64,000 nucleotides of DNA from Strongyloides papillosus. Its lineage: Eukaryota > Nematoda > Chromadorea > Rhabditida > Strongyloididae. Location of the stretch: positions 664,263-728,262 of the forward strand of contig SRSI01000052.1 in NCBI GenBank assembly GCA_005656395.1, read 5' to 3'. The position numbers were made by a program, and so were the translations under genes. Below the pieces are notes generated by a model. It was not told the DNA's origin. It did not search any database and saw only the letters and a list, made by a program, of their open reading frames with translations. Shown piece after piece: positions 13,701-25,839 of this stretch; within the stretch, counting starts at the first letter, position 1, and each line of letters opens with the position of its first letter.

Positions 13701-14119
13701 AAGAAGGTAAAGATCTTTTTGAATGTGGCCATGATTTGGAGATTTTTGTCAAATCTTTAAAAATGGTGTACTGTAGATATATAATCAATTCAATAGCAAT
13801 TCAATCAAAACATTGGGTATGGTATGTATTAAGTTCAAATCTTCGTTTCTCCGAAAGTCACTATTCAGATGCATGTGATCTTACTTTATATGTATCAAAT
13901 GTCTCTGGACTTTATCATATACACTTTTTCATCAACTACGTCACTTTAGAAAAGAATATAACTGTAGAAAGGAATATTGATTTAAAGTGGCAGGAAAACG
14001 AGAATTCAAATTCTGAAACTGATAAGGATAATGAAAAGTATATTTATCTTGATTATAATTCCCTTATTGGTGACAGTTTGTTGAAGAAGTTTGATTTTTT
14101 GTTCGCCATTTTAAGGTGA
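10751..14119 (+). CDS. mdt-17: Mediator subunit 17 (MED17)
   Basis: Exons 10751-10950 and 10999-14119 (48 bp intron) give 1106 residues. The junction forms the most conserved MED17 N-terminal block: LEGTEALMPPKSFQESLAEK followed by ALRIDW. MED17 is the core head-module scaffold of Mediator, linking activators to RNA polymerase II in the nucleus. Two acidic/Ser-rich low-complexity inserts (about residues 420-450 and 505-530) and long extensions make it far larger than typical animal MED17 (about 650). A helical block starting KVAKNLHEALQHVNYLLDQL corresponds to a mid-protein conserved region. Assignment rests mainly on the N-terminal block and overall pattern. Confidence 0.72.
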
Positions 14120-14397
14120 TATAAATTATTTTGTTTATTTATTAATTGTATTTATTATTGTATATATTTTTTTTCAGTGTAGTTTTATCTTTTTGTATCA
14201 TTATAAAGTTGACAGTAAAAGTTTATAGTCATTTTATGCGTTCTAAAGTTTTAAAACCACCATAATAATTATTTATTTTGTATAAATCTATTATGTATAA
14301 AATCTGATTGAATAATTTATTAACAATTTTAAATAATAAAATAACAAAAATAAAAAAAATGATATGAGATAAATTTTATATATACAATGACGAAATA

Positions 14398-17300
14398 TCA
14401 ATAAGTAATTTTTTCACTATCCTCACTACTACCAAGAGAAGTTAAAGAATGCCTCGATTGTCCAATGTTACTTCTTTTATCTTGGTATTGTGAAGAAATA
14501 GTTGTTTCTGAGTTAACATCACTATTTACATTGTTTCTTCTAGAAATCATAGGACTTCCATGTCTCATTTCTTTATGAAAACCCTCTAAACATTTTTGAA
14601 TTGCATCAAAAGCTGTATTTAAATTTTCCAAACGATGACCAAGATCTTCACCAACAATTGCTTCATTATTATCTTTATTTATGCTATCTGGAGATATAAC
14701 CTCTTCAATTAAGTTTTCCATTGACTCAGACAATCCTTGACCAGAAAATAATTTTATTAATTGAATTGATTTTTGACATTTATGTGTTAACTCATCAACA
14801 GCTTTTGATAAATGTAATGATTGTGTTGATGTAAATGGAGAAGGTACAATATCCTCTTTACTTTTTCCAACATCATCATCATCATTTTCATTAATTGAAT
14901 CCATTGATGTCATCATAATATCATTATCTTTAGATGGTGCCTTATTCCTTAATTTTGAATTTGAGATAGAAAAACGTGGTGAAATATTATTTTTATCACT
15001 TATTAAATTACTATCCTTGGAGGTTATAGCGCCATGGTGAAAAGAAATTGATCTTGTTGAAACGTAAGAATCAGCACTAAAAAATATTAATAAATATATT
15101 TTTGATAATGACATTTTTTAAAAAATAATATTACAATAAAATATATACTTTAAAATATATCACAGACAAGCACAAGTTTTTACAAATGTCACAATATTAA
15201 TCTATTTAAAAGACTTACTTATCATGATATAAATGTTTATTTAAATTAATATTGTTATCAATTTTATATTTATATTTTTTTATATCTATAAGGCTATAAA
15301 TTTTTAATAAATAAACTTTAAGTTATCAAAAAGTAATAATGGTAGTAGAATAAAAAAATTATTTTTTAAAATTTCCAAAACATACCGTGATTTTAATTCT
15401 TTCATTTTCTTTGCTTCAGCAGCTGCTTTCATTGGATTGTAGTCCTTTCGACGAAGCCAGGCAGCAAATTCACTACTTTCTCTTGGAGATGCTGTTGATG
15501 AACCACGAGCTGAAGCAACACCTGTTTTAAATGGTGGCTTTTGATTAACAGTAGTGGTTCCTGAACCACGCATAGAGAATCTTCCACCATCTGCCCTTCT
15601 AAAAAAGAAAAAAACTTATTAAAATAAATAATTAAAAATAGAATAATAATTAGTAGAATTACAACATAGTTAACAAAAAAATGACAAATTCAACATAACA
15701 CTCGTGCTTATAACGATACAATAAATAAATAAAAAATTTTAATAGTAGTAATCCTACGTTTCTGAATGAAATCGTTTGGCCCTGCAAAAGAATATAACAT
15801 TTTAGAAATGCTTTAAAATTAAAATATATCTCTTATCAATTATGTCATGTTAAAATTATATTTGTTAGTAAAATTATTTTTCTATTATTAAATTTTTGTC
15901 ATATAATAATATAAGTTAAATATTTTTTCAGTTGGATTTTTTTCCAACATCATGTGCATTTAATAAACTAAACATAATATGTTGATTGTGTGTGTATTTA
16001 ATGTCATAAATATTTTTTAAAATAAAATTTACCTAAAGTTATTGCTTGTACTTGGTGTTCCTGCAGATGACAATACACCACGACTTCGATTATCTTTATT
16101 ATTTTCAACATTTGAATGATTCATTGCTTGCCTTGCCATTGAAGCAACTGTTTGTTTGACAACAACAGATGGTGTATTAGTTGCTCTCCCACTTCCTGAT
16201 TTAGATGATTGTTTTATTGATGTACCAGATGTAGAAGGAATTTTTTTTCCTCCTGTTTGATTATCATTTTTTACATTACTAGTTAATGGTTGTTGTTGTT
16301 GACATTTAATTGAAGATGTTGTAGATGACATAGCATATTTGTGTTTATTTTCATTATCATATGAAAACATATTTCCTGATTTTACTGTACCTTCAGATGT
16401 ATGACTTTTACCAGAAGATGATTCATTACTACAATATTTAGAATTATTTTTTTTAAAATTATTTATTGGTGATGGTGATCTATAATCATCTTCTTCTTCT
16501 TCGTTAAAATCACAGTTATATTCACTTTCACTTCTGTTTATTGAATCATCATCATCTGAATCAATTACTTTTGACATTGAAACTTCTTTGTTACTATCAT
16601 TTGTAATAACATAAGTTCCAGCATCTGATAATGTATCTTCACCTTTTCCGATACTGCCAATAGACTTATTTCCAGTAGAAGAAATTAGATTGTTTGGAAT
16701 CAATTTAGAAGACATTTTACCGCTTGAACCTTGTAAGAGCTTTGTTAATAGATATCTCTTTGGGTCTTCAGAAGTTGTTGAGCTATTATCATTGTCATTA
16801 TTTGTCTTCTTTTTGTTATTTATTTTTTGTCCTCCATTACTTAAATTTTCATTTCGTATTGAATTTAATTTTTTCATTCTAGCTTCTTGTAAATTTTTAG
16901 GCTTATTTTTTTTACTTACATTACCATCGTTTGTACCATCTTCATCATCGTCAAAACTTATTGTAAAAGCTGTTGGTGGTACACGACATACAGGTGTTTT
17001 GGCCTGATCTTTCTTTTCCTTATTTTCTTCTATTTTTGCAAAATCAAAATCCATTCTAATTGGTTTTTGTATAACTGTTGGTGTCGTTGGTTCTTTAATT
17101 TCATCATTATTACTTTTAACTTTCGTATCATTTCCTGTGTAATTATTACTATGAAATGGTGTTCTTTTAGACAAAAATTTACTTGGTGAAGTCGGTGTTG
17201 TTCTAGGGCCATCATCACCATATTCATTCTTAATTTCTCTTTTTGGTGAATTCCAATTCAATGTTGGTCTTGTTATATTTTTACTATCATCTAAAGAAGT

Positions 17301-17831
17301 CATTTGAGATAATTGTTCTACTGAACCTTTTCTTCTATTATTTTGAGATATTTTCATTTGAGCAAAAGTTGTTGTTAACAAATTACCTTGATTACTTCTA
17401 CTAGATAATGGTGTTTCGGGATTATCTTTTGTTGTATTGTTTGAAAGTCGAGAGAACCCATCGCATGTAAATAATTGTTGTGCTTCATTTTGTTGACCTA
17501 TTACTGGTGTTGATACATTTGATCCTTGATTACTATTCCTTGGAGTATAAAGATATCCAGAAGTGGATGTTCCTTGAGCAGATAGAATAAAAGGTTGTGT
17601 TTGGATTTGTCCATTTTGTGAAGGTGTAAAAAAAAGTTGTTGGCCTTGATTTGGTTGAGCAGTTTGTGCTGGAATGTAAACTGGTTGATAGTATATTTGT
17701 GGTTGTGGAGCCGGAATAATATACTGTTGTCCAGTATTAGGATCAATCAAAATTTGTGGAGTTCTAGGAAAATTAGCAGCAGTTGGAAAAGGTGAATTTG
17801 TGGTGGTATTTTGCTGATTAGAACTTGCCAT
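14398..17831 (-). CDS. CEP170-like centrosomal/microtubule protein (tentative)
   Basis: Four exons, 16033-17831, 15758-15781 (a 24-nt micro-exon), 15386-15598 and 14398-15076, join in frame to 904 residues. The N-terminal 190 residues are Gln/Pro/Asn-rich. The middle is disordered with short conserved-looking islands (AFTISFDDDED, SDAGTYVI). The splice junctions create RFHSETRADGGRFSMRGSG. The next exon carries EFAAWLRRKDYNPMKAAAEA, and the C-terminus has helical segments (SKAVDELTHKCQKSIQLIKL). These islands resemble my memory of the C-terminal half of CEP170, but no FHA domain is visible, so the name is tentative. The ATG at 17831 is the first in frame after a TTTCAG acceptor at 17874/17875. 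That acceptor is either a trans-splice site or joins upstream exons near 19.1 kb. Confidence 0.5.
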
Positions 17832-17874
17832 TTGAAGAAGAGGTAAGGGTAGAATACATGGATTATTGGTTTTC

Positions 17875-19089
17875 TGAAACGTCAAGGGGTTGATAATCAG
17901 TATCAAAGATTTTATAATAGAATAATTTAAAGAAATCAATATAAGTTTTAAGTTTTTAAAATATTGGTAACTTTTTGAAGAATTATAATATTTTATTTAA
18001 TTTTAAAATGAAAAATATTTGAGAATATTAGTATTATATAAGAATTGTATTTACATAAAAAAATCAATATACATATGGATAGTCCTAAATATAATATGTC
18101 TCTTTTTATTGAAAAGTGTGGTAGAAAATTAACTATCATGTATTCTATTTACCATATATCATTCGTACATAAACACTTTATTAATATATTATATCAATAC
18201 AAACCTATCTTTTAAATAATTAATGTAATAAGACAAATGATTGAAGACCTGAGAAAAATAATAAAAGAATTTATTTCAACAAATTTTCGAGATTTTCTTA
18301 AAAAAAATATTATACATATCAATGAGAATATAATAACTTTACCAGCAAAAAAGATAAAATATTATTTTGATAAAAGAAATAAGATATCAAAATTAATTAC
18401 TATAACACTTTTACTTATAATAAAATTAAATAAAAGGCTTGCTTTTAAATTGATAAACGACCATGTTAAAAATCAACAAATGGTAACTAGTTTTCTATAA
18501 TACATAATAAAATATATAATTCAATTGAACCTAGATATTTTAACTGTTCTAAGAATATAATTACCGAAATTTTATTTTCTCAAAGTAATAATAATAACTT
18601 TATTTAATGAATGTAAATAAAAGAAATGATTAAAACAAAAATCATTTTAAATTTATTAATTCTACAAAGGATTATTGTTATCATTAGTAAGAATACTAAC
18701 ATTTAACTAATTCTTTTTATCTTTATCAATTTTTCAGTATTATTATAAAATAATTTATAGTCAAATTTAAATAAAATAATTTTATTAATAAATAACAGGA
18801 ATCACTAACTATAATTTACCTAAATTTTACAATACCAACTATAAAGATGAGTGATAAAATTTTTTATAACATCAGGCAATTTACATTAGATAATAATCAA
18901 GTAGAATCTATTTTTTATATTTAATCTATAACAATTATTAGAGTCTTGTAAAATTGATCTAAAATCAGATAACTGTTAAAGAAATTTTTATAATATATAA
19001 GGAAATATTAGATCGAATTATTTGTTAAAATTAATAATGCTTCATTAAATTTTGAACATATGTATAATAATAGATATTTCTAAACCTAC
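17875..19089. other. AT-rich, possibly intronic
   Basis: No supported exon. A plus-strand open frame (18237-18500) is Ile/Lys/Asn-rich with no domain. If the exons near 19.1 and 20.6 kb belong to the CEP170-like gene, this is a large intron. Confidence 0.45.
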
Positions 19090-19202
19090 ATTACCACCGC
19101 CATCTGTATTTAGAGAATCCATTGATCCATGATATCTAGGTTTTGTTTTATTATTATTCTTTTTAAAATTATTTTTTATGCTTTTATTATTTTGAGTATT
19201 GC
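19090..19202 (-). CDS. Candidate upstream exon of the CEP170-like gene
   Basis: An open segment bounded by a TTTTACAG acceptor and a GTAGGT donor, encoding Asn/Lys-rich sequence with RYHGSMDSLNTDGG. Its phase fits a join from the candidate exon ending at 20507 and on to the exon entered at 17874. Low-complexity content weakens the call. RNA reads would decide. Confidence 0.35.
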
Positions 19203-20262
19203 CTGTAAAATGATAAAATTATCAATAAAAGTATATCAAAATTTTTAATTATAGTAACATTTAACCTAGTAACCAACATTGATAGAATTTTATTGTACAA
19301 AAAAATTACTATTTTTTTAAATATTAAATAATATTACGTTTATTATTGATAATCCATCGTCATCTGAATGTATGACTAATAAATAATTAAATATCCTTAA
19401 AACCATAGAAACTAAAAAAAGGACAATGTTTTATTTGTATAATTGTTAAGACGATGTTCCTAAATTATACTTCTAAATTGTATAGTATGTAAGAAATTGG
19501 CAAAGAAGTAAATAAAAATAATTTAAAAAAACTAAATAATACTTTTGAAAATAAAATTAAAAATTTGATAATTCTTTAAAACCATTTATAGAAAAGTTTA
19601 AATATTTGCAGATGTTTATATAATAATTTAACGATCAATAATGTGTCATGGACATAATATATTTTAATGTCTCCTATACTATTTATGCCAAAATTTTACT
19701 TTCTTATAATCAAACTCAAAAAATAGATAATGTATAAAATGATAGTAATATTTAAGATGTATAATAATATACCACAAATATTAATCATTCATTTTTTGGT
19801 AAATGTTTAATTTATTTGATGATTATAGAAAAAAAATATTATACGAAATTTTAAAAATATATAATGTAAATAACGATGAAGAGGAAAATTTTCTATCTAA
19901 CAATATTGTAGTATGCTCTGAATATTCTTTTTAATATTACTTTTTACTAGGAATATTGAAATGAGGTAAGTTTATTATCATATTTAAAGTTTAAAAAAAG
20001 GATTTAACTACTTAAAAGTACAAACAATGTATTTCTCATTAAATTTAAATTTAGAAATTCTTTTAAAATAATAACGAAAAACAATAAATAAATTATAAAA
20101 TTATATTCTATAATTTTCCAATTTTAAGAATACAAGTTAAATATTGAGTATTTTATAATGTACTAGGAAAAAACAGACACTTATAGAGAAAAAATAATTA
20201 TAATAAAACAGTTAACATAAATAATGATTAATAGAAACAAAAAGAATATTGAAATATATAGA
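19203..20262. other. AT-rich, no gene seen
   Basis: Homopolymer-rich sequence with no exon-like stretch on either strand. It would be intronic if the flanking candidate exons are real. Confidence 0.5.
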
Positions 20263-20424
20263 TTATGTGGTTCTTTTTAACAATGTACAACTCTTTGAGG
20301 TCGATTGGAGATATATAGGAGTAATGTTTGTGTTTAAAGTGTAGTAACAGAACAAACCACCAGAATGACATCTGTGTGCCATATCTTTCCACCGACATTC
20401 CGCTTTTTCACTTTTAGTTGTCAT
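20263..20424 (-). CDS. Small open frame in a GC-richer island (uncertain)
   Basis: A 53-codon ATG-started frame beginning MTTKSEKAECRWKDMAHRCH. It lies in a patch (about 20275-20430) clearly less AT-rich than its surroundings. Another frame here also reads well (KKRNVGGKIWHTDVILVV), so the true frame, and whether the patch codes at all, is unclear. It may be an alternative exon, a decayed gene piece or a regulatory island. Confidence 0.2.
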   Translation of the reverse strand: MTTKSEKAECRWKDMAHRCHSGGLFCYYTLNTNITPIYLQSTSKSCTLLKRTT

Positions 20425-20506
20425 TTATAGTAATAATTATATCTCATGTTACCATGATTAAGATTATTAACAAATCAATTTTTTAATTTATATAAAAAAA
20501 ACTCAC

Positions 20507-20672
20507 TATTATTATTATCTGAAGAATTAGATTCAAAATTGTTAACATTCTCTCCAGTTATAATGAGAGATTGTGATAAACTAGCTGTTGAAGCAGCAAT
20601 ATGATTTCTTCTTTTATTGTCATCTCTAGCTTCCCTAACAGCTGATAGAAATAATTTTGAGCATGGACCAGT
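20507..20672 (-). CDS. Candidate upstream exon of the CEP170-like gene
   Basis: Bounded by a TTTTCTAG acceptor and a GTGAGT donor. In the frame starting at 20672 it encodes TGPCSKLFLSAVREARDDNK and then Ser/Asn-rich sequence, a protein-like composition unlike the surrounding DNA. It ends in phase 1, matching the candidate exon at 19202. No exon further upstream was securely found, so the 5' end of such a transcript is unknown. Confidence 0.4.
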
Positions 20673-23600
20673 CTAGAAAAAATTTTTAATGTATTAAATG
20701 TGTTTAATTGATTTATTTTAAAATCAATTATCAATTGAAAAACATACCATAATAATATTTTATTTAATTTCAAAAATATATAGTAAAAAGTAATATTTAT
20801 AATAAAGTTTTTTGTTAACCGCTTAAAAATTCAAATTGATTAGTTAAAAAATACATATAATGATAATTACATTAAGCAAAAATTTATTTAATACAATTAT
20901 ATACAAATAAAATGAACATAATAAAATGAATGTTACAAATTGAATTTAACATAAACTGATTTTTACACAATAACCAAACAATATTAATCATTTATTTCAC
21001 TTACTTATCTTGTCAAAGGGAGTTAATTATTAAGTAAATTAGTTTTGAAAAAATTTAATATAATTTGATGGTTTTTATGGTTTAAAAAAATTTATTAATA
21101 AAAAAACAAAAAAAAATAAATGATCACAGTAAAAAAATGTTTAAAAATCAAGTAAAAATTTATTTGTTTAATTTTATTTTATATAAAACGTGCATATTCC
21201 AAATATAATATAATGATTTTGGGGTTTCCTTAACGTACAATCTATAATGTATAATAAATCAACATTCAGATAGGAAAATCATGAAATAACAAGTGAAGAA
21301 GAAAATAAAAAACGTTAAAATTTTCAAGTATAACTTAGAAGTAATCAATGGCTGTTTTGTTAAAACTTTTTTAAAATACAATAAATATATGATTGTGTCA
21401 CACTACTACGATGAGGAGAGATAAAACAAATATATTTTAATAATCTTTAATTTGTATGAAATTATGTAGAGACAGAGAAATAAAATGCATAAGTTGTGAA
21501 TTTTACTTATCGAAAAATTACAAAAGGTATAATATTATTTGTATTGTTATTATAACAATGAACATATTTTAAATTATTTAGAAAAAAAAATTTTTCCACT
21601 GAAAAATTGTAAAACTTCAGTATTTATACATATGATCAAAAACTAATTTTTCTTAAAATGTTTACTTTAATATTAAAATAAGAGTTCTAAAGAATATACA
21701 AATATTATTTAAAAAAGTGTTTAATTTTAAAAATAGTTTAATTAAAATAAAATAAAATTTCTGTAATTAATTACATACTGTAAAAACAGAATTTTTTTTG
21801 ATTAATAAAATAAAACGAATAAATGAAAAAATTTTCTTACTTAATGGATGAATATACGTTTTAACAACTTAATAAAAAGATAAAAATAGGAAAATGATTT
21901 TATTAAAGGATAATATACATTAAAGTAAAAAACGGAAAAAAAAGAATCAGCTAATTTTTAAAATTCGATCCATTTAATGTCACATGGTATATTTTATACA
22001 ATAAAAGGTTGTATTTAAAAGTTTTTGATAACATATAAAAACTTACACTATAAAGGTCGTTTATGAATAGAAAATATATTTGTATATTTATCAACCTTCA
22101 ACAGACCACAAAAGTTTAGTGATGTGTATTTATTCAAAAACTATAAAACTTTTTATCAACACAAATAATAATTGATATAAAATAAGTTCCTTCACTGAAA
22201 AGATAAGGAACAATCACTTTACCAAAAAATCTATACTAACTAGATAGTTATAGAATTTATTATACACTTATATGTTATTGTATGCTAAAATACATATTGA
22301 TACTATATTGTCATATAGTATTTCAACTTTATTTGTTTTCATATTTTTCTTAACCAACTTTTTACAATAAATTAAAAGTAAATAACATTTAAAATCATAA
22401 TAAATGTATTATATGTGATTGAGATATTAAAACTGAAAATATTATGTATTTGTACAATTATTAATCAAATAATTTATTCTTAACAAAGATGTGTTTTTGA
22501 AAATGGATAATCGTAAAAGTATCAATGTATAATTCAAAGGAGATTAAATATTTAAATTTAAATGCTTTACAGCACATAATTTATATACAAAACGAAATCT
22601 TTGATTTAAGAGAAAAAGAAATTTGTTTCACTGGTATATGCCATATATATGAGTACAAAGCCACTGGAAAATCAACTATTAATCATTGTAATCTTTTTAC
22701 TATATTTCAATAAAATTTCTGAAAACAAATCTTTTTATTTACCTTTTGAAATTTAAAAATGATATTTTTAATTGAAAATAATTTCCTAAATCACAATATC
22801 ATTTGTTTTGTTCATACTTAAATGTACTTATTTTAATTATCTTTCAATTAATTCAATTAACGTTTTATATATAATTGAATTATTATAAAATTAACGATAC
22901 AATAAAAACTAATTAAAATAGAAAATATATTTTACTAAATAAAATTTAAGTCAACTTTTATTAGTTTATCCTTTTTTATTAGTTTAAAAATGTATTAATA
23001 TAATTTTTATTAACATTGATCCAGTCTACTTTGTTCTTTAAAATAAAATGCATTAAAAATATAAATACATAACTTTTGTTCGCCGAAATATATTGCCATA
23101 ATGTTGAAAATAATAAGAGGAAAATTAAAAATAACAGCTTGTTATGAAAATTAATAAGTATATACATAAGGGGGGAATAAGTAATTCGATAATTGTTTAA
23201 AATTATTGGCATTAAATTTTAAACATTTTTCAAATAATTTTTCTAAAACATGAATTTATTTTAATAGTTAATTAAACATTCCAACAATAATATCTACATT
23301 TTACTGAATTGTAAAGTAATGTATTAATAATTAAGTTATTATTTATAAAATTAATAACCTAGTTGATAAACTTTCGTTTGTTTAACCTGAATTGACATTT
23401 CAAGAAAAGTAACATAAATAATTTGTTTTACAATAATAAAAGCTAGTTTATTTTGCTTTTATTTATTAATAATCTATATATGCTTTCTCTTAGTATCAGC
23501 TGATTAAATAAATTTCGTTAAAATTTTAATTACGTTTCAATTACTATAGTATAAAAGATTTCTGAAAATGGTAAATTATTATTTTTCCTTTAATATTTTT

Positions 23601-24042
23601 CTCCTATACATACGTATCAAAATAGATAATTTATTTCGAGAAAATATATTATTATAGACGAATATAATGAATTTGATTTTAAATTCTTAAGATACATCTT
23701 AATTTTTCATTATGTTTCGAGATTCAATTTTGCTTTTACTTATAAATAAAAAAAATTTCATTATCAATGTATATTCGATATCTTATACACATACTAAAAA
23801 TTTTTACTTACTACCAGTTGACGTGAATTTATCAATCCTCACGAATAGTGTTTTTATATAAACCATGTGATATAAGCTTTTTAAAATGATAAAAATATTT
23901 TCAACAAAACTTTCGTCGTGCCATCTTTTAAATAACCATCTATATTGAATATAGAAATATAAAACAACAAACACTTTATATTTTGCTAAAACATTTGTTA
24001 AATCTATTTTAGATTATTAAAACAAACTATATATTTTTAGCA
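20673..24042. other. AT-rich gene desert
   Basis: No supported gene. Open frames at 22525-22713 (+) and 22979-23212 (-) are low-complexity. A possible short minus-strand start exon (ATG near 23870, encoding MVYIKTLFVRIDKFTSTG before a GTAAGT donor near 23812) could be a first exon but could not be linked in frame to 20672. Confidence 0.45.
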
Positions 24043-24636
24043 ATGTTAGAAAATATGTACACTTATTTTTTTGGTAACATCTCAAACTCCGTTAGTTTTA
24101 ACCTATTTTTATTATAAAAATATAGTAATATTAATTTACAGAAAAAAGAAGATCCTCAAAGTACGGATGAATCTAAAACAGAAGAATGGATAATTGTATT
24201 AAATGATGATAAAAATATTTGTGATAGTGATTCCATCGATAACTATTCTCTCGACATATATATTGATGAAACAAAAGACGCAAGTAGTTACAAATTTATC
24301 GATACTATATCTTCAAGAATAGGAAACGCCATTCTTCCAGAAAAAAGATATACTCAGGTAGTAACAAAATACTACCCCATTTATTTAAATTGTAAACCAC
24401 CAACGTCCAAGCAAGTAACACTATACTTCCAACAAGATCCAATAAATGAAATCATAGATCAATCGTATTTGTACAACATTCTCGATAAAAAAAACAGTCA
24501 ATGGTCACCAGTCATCAAGGAACCAATATTTAACGTATTAAAACAACTCGAATGGAAGGATAAATATGAAAATAACAAAATTAATGTGATTTTACAAGAC
24601 AACGCTTCTATAGAACAAAGTGTACAAATATCATAG
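24043..24636 (+). CDS. TP53INP/DOR-like autophagy adaptor
   Basis: Exons 24043-24090 and 24142-24636 join in phase 0 over a 51 bp intron (GTTAGT...TTACAG) to give 180 residues. The start MLENMYTYFFGNISNS followed by an acidic stretch and EEWIIVLNDD resembles the N-terminus of TP53INP1/2. There a short hydrophobic start precedes an acidic LC3-interacting region with a W-x-x-hydrophobic core (here W-I-I-V). TP53INP proteins shuttle from the nucleus and bind Atg8/LC3 to promote autophagosome formation. The basic C-terminal block of vertebrate members is not obvious; the C-terminal half (PVIKEPIFNVLKQLEWKD) is unrecognised. The second exon has no ATG at its start, so gene finders may miss this gene. 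Assignment is moderate. Confidence 0.5.
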
Positions 24637-25033
24637 AAATAAGAAATAACATTATCTGATGTAATTAAACACATACATACATAATGTTGTTATTATTATA
24701 CACCAAAATTTTCTAATTTTGTAGAGAGAAATAAAAAATAAATTTCAATTTGACTATTAAGCAAAAGTACCTTCCTTCCAAATTCGTTTTATAACAAATA
24801 TTTGATACACTACGCACAATTTTTCATTTGCTATGGGATAGAATTTTCTAGAATGTATTGATAAACACGCTAAAACGATGTATTTCATCACTTGTTTTTG
24901 ATAGGAAATTACAAAAATTTTCTGATTTTTCCTTCTTCGTCATTTTTATAATTCAAATATATTCATATATCTAAGTAAAATTATTTTTTAGTTGAACAAT
25001 CCTCTAAACTCTTTGCATTTTAACAACGACAAC

Positions 25034-25529
25034 ATGGCTCATATCGCAGAAATCCGTGCTAAAATGCCAGATGGCGTCCAAGTAAAAGCTGTCAAGAAAA
25101 ATTCTGAAATTGCTAAGGCAATGCGATCAGGAAATATTGTAGAAACAGCTAAGAAATTTAATGCTGGTGGAAACAAACAGCATCAAGCTGTTAAGAATTC
25201 TTTAAAACTTGCTGAAGAAACGGAAGAGTTACATCATGACCGTATACCTCTTGATCTTGGAAAGTTAATCCAAAGAGTTCGTACGGAGTTAGGGTATTCT
25301 CAGAAAGATTTGGCTGTTGTAAGTTTGATAAAAGATAGCGAGTATTGTAAAATCACATAAATTTTAGAAAATAAATGAAAAACAAACGGTTATAACAGAG
25401 TATGAAAGTGGTAAAGCTATTCCGAACCAACAAATTTTCTCGAAATTGGAGCGCGTTCTTAACGTCAAACTTCGTGGCAAGGATATCGGTAAACCATTTC
25501 CAGCTAAAAAAGTTCCACAAAAAAAATAA
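25034..25529 (+). CDS. mbf-1: Multiprotein bridging factor 1 (MBF1/EDF1)
   Basis: Exons 25034-25318 and 25368-25529 (49 bp intron, phase 0) give 148 residues, the usual MBF1 length. The N-terminal MBF1 domain includes [20 protein letters not shown] and [14 protein letters not shown]. The C-terminal HTH_3 domain runs from [18 protein letters not shown] through [11 protein letters not shown] to [12 protein letters not shown]1 bridges transcription factors to TBP and also acts at collided ribosomes. ATG 25034 is chosen because it follows a TTTTTTAG acceptor (24990-24991) that is probably a trans-splice site. Compared with other MBF1 proteins only about ten N-terminal residues are absent. An AATAAA lies about 45 bp after the stop. 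Confidence 0.95.
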
Positions 25530-25839
25530 TGTCCTTGTAATTACTTTTGATTAATTATTTAAAGTATTTTAAATAAAGTATCCTTTTTTAAGAAATAAAA
25601 AAAAGTGGAATTAGATAAGGAATATTTTTTCACTCTAAGAATGTATCTCTATGTAAATTTAAAAATAATACTATTTATTTTGTAGGTTAATTTTTAATAG
25701 TGTCAAATACTCTTAATCTATCGTGAGATCCTAGTTATTTTAAATCTTATTTAATTCTTTCCAAAATTACTTTATGATAAATGGTTTTAGAAGAGTTTAT
25801 CAGAGAGTATCGTCGTCATCTCGTCAATGTTATTTTGTG

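Noticed and set aside
18237..18500. Plus-strand open frame of 87 codons
   Set aside because: Ile/Lys/Asn/Leu low-complexity as expected by chance at this base composition; no domain or conservation clue.
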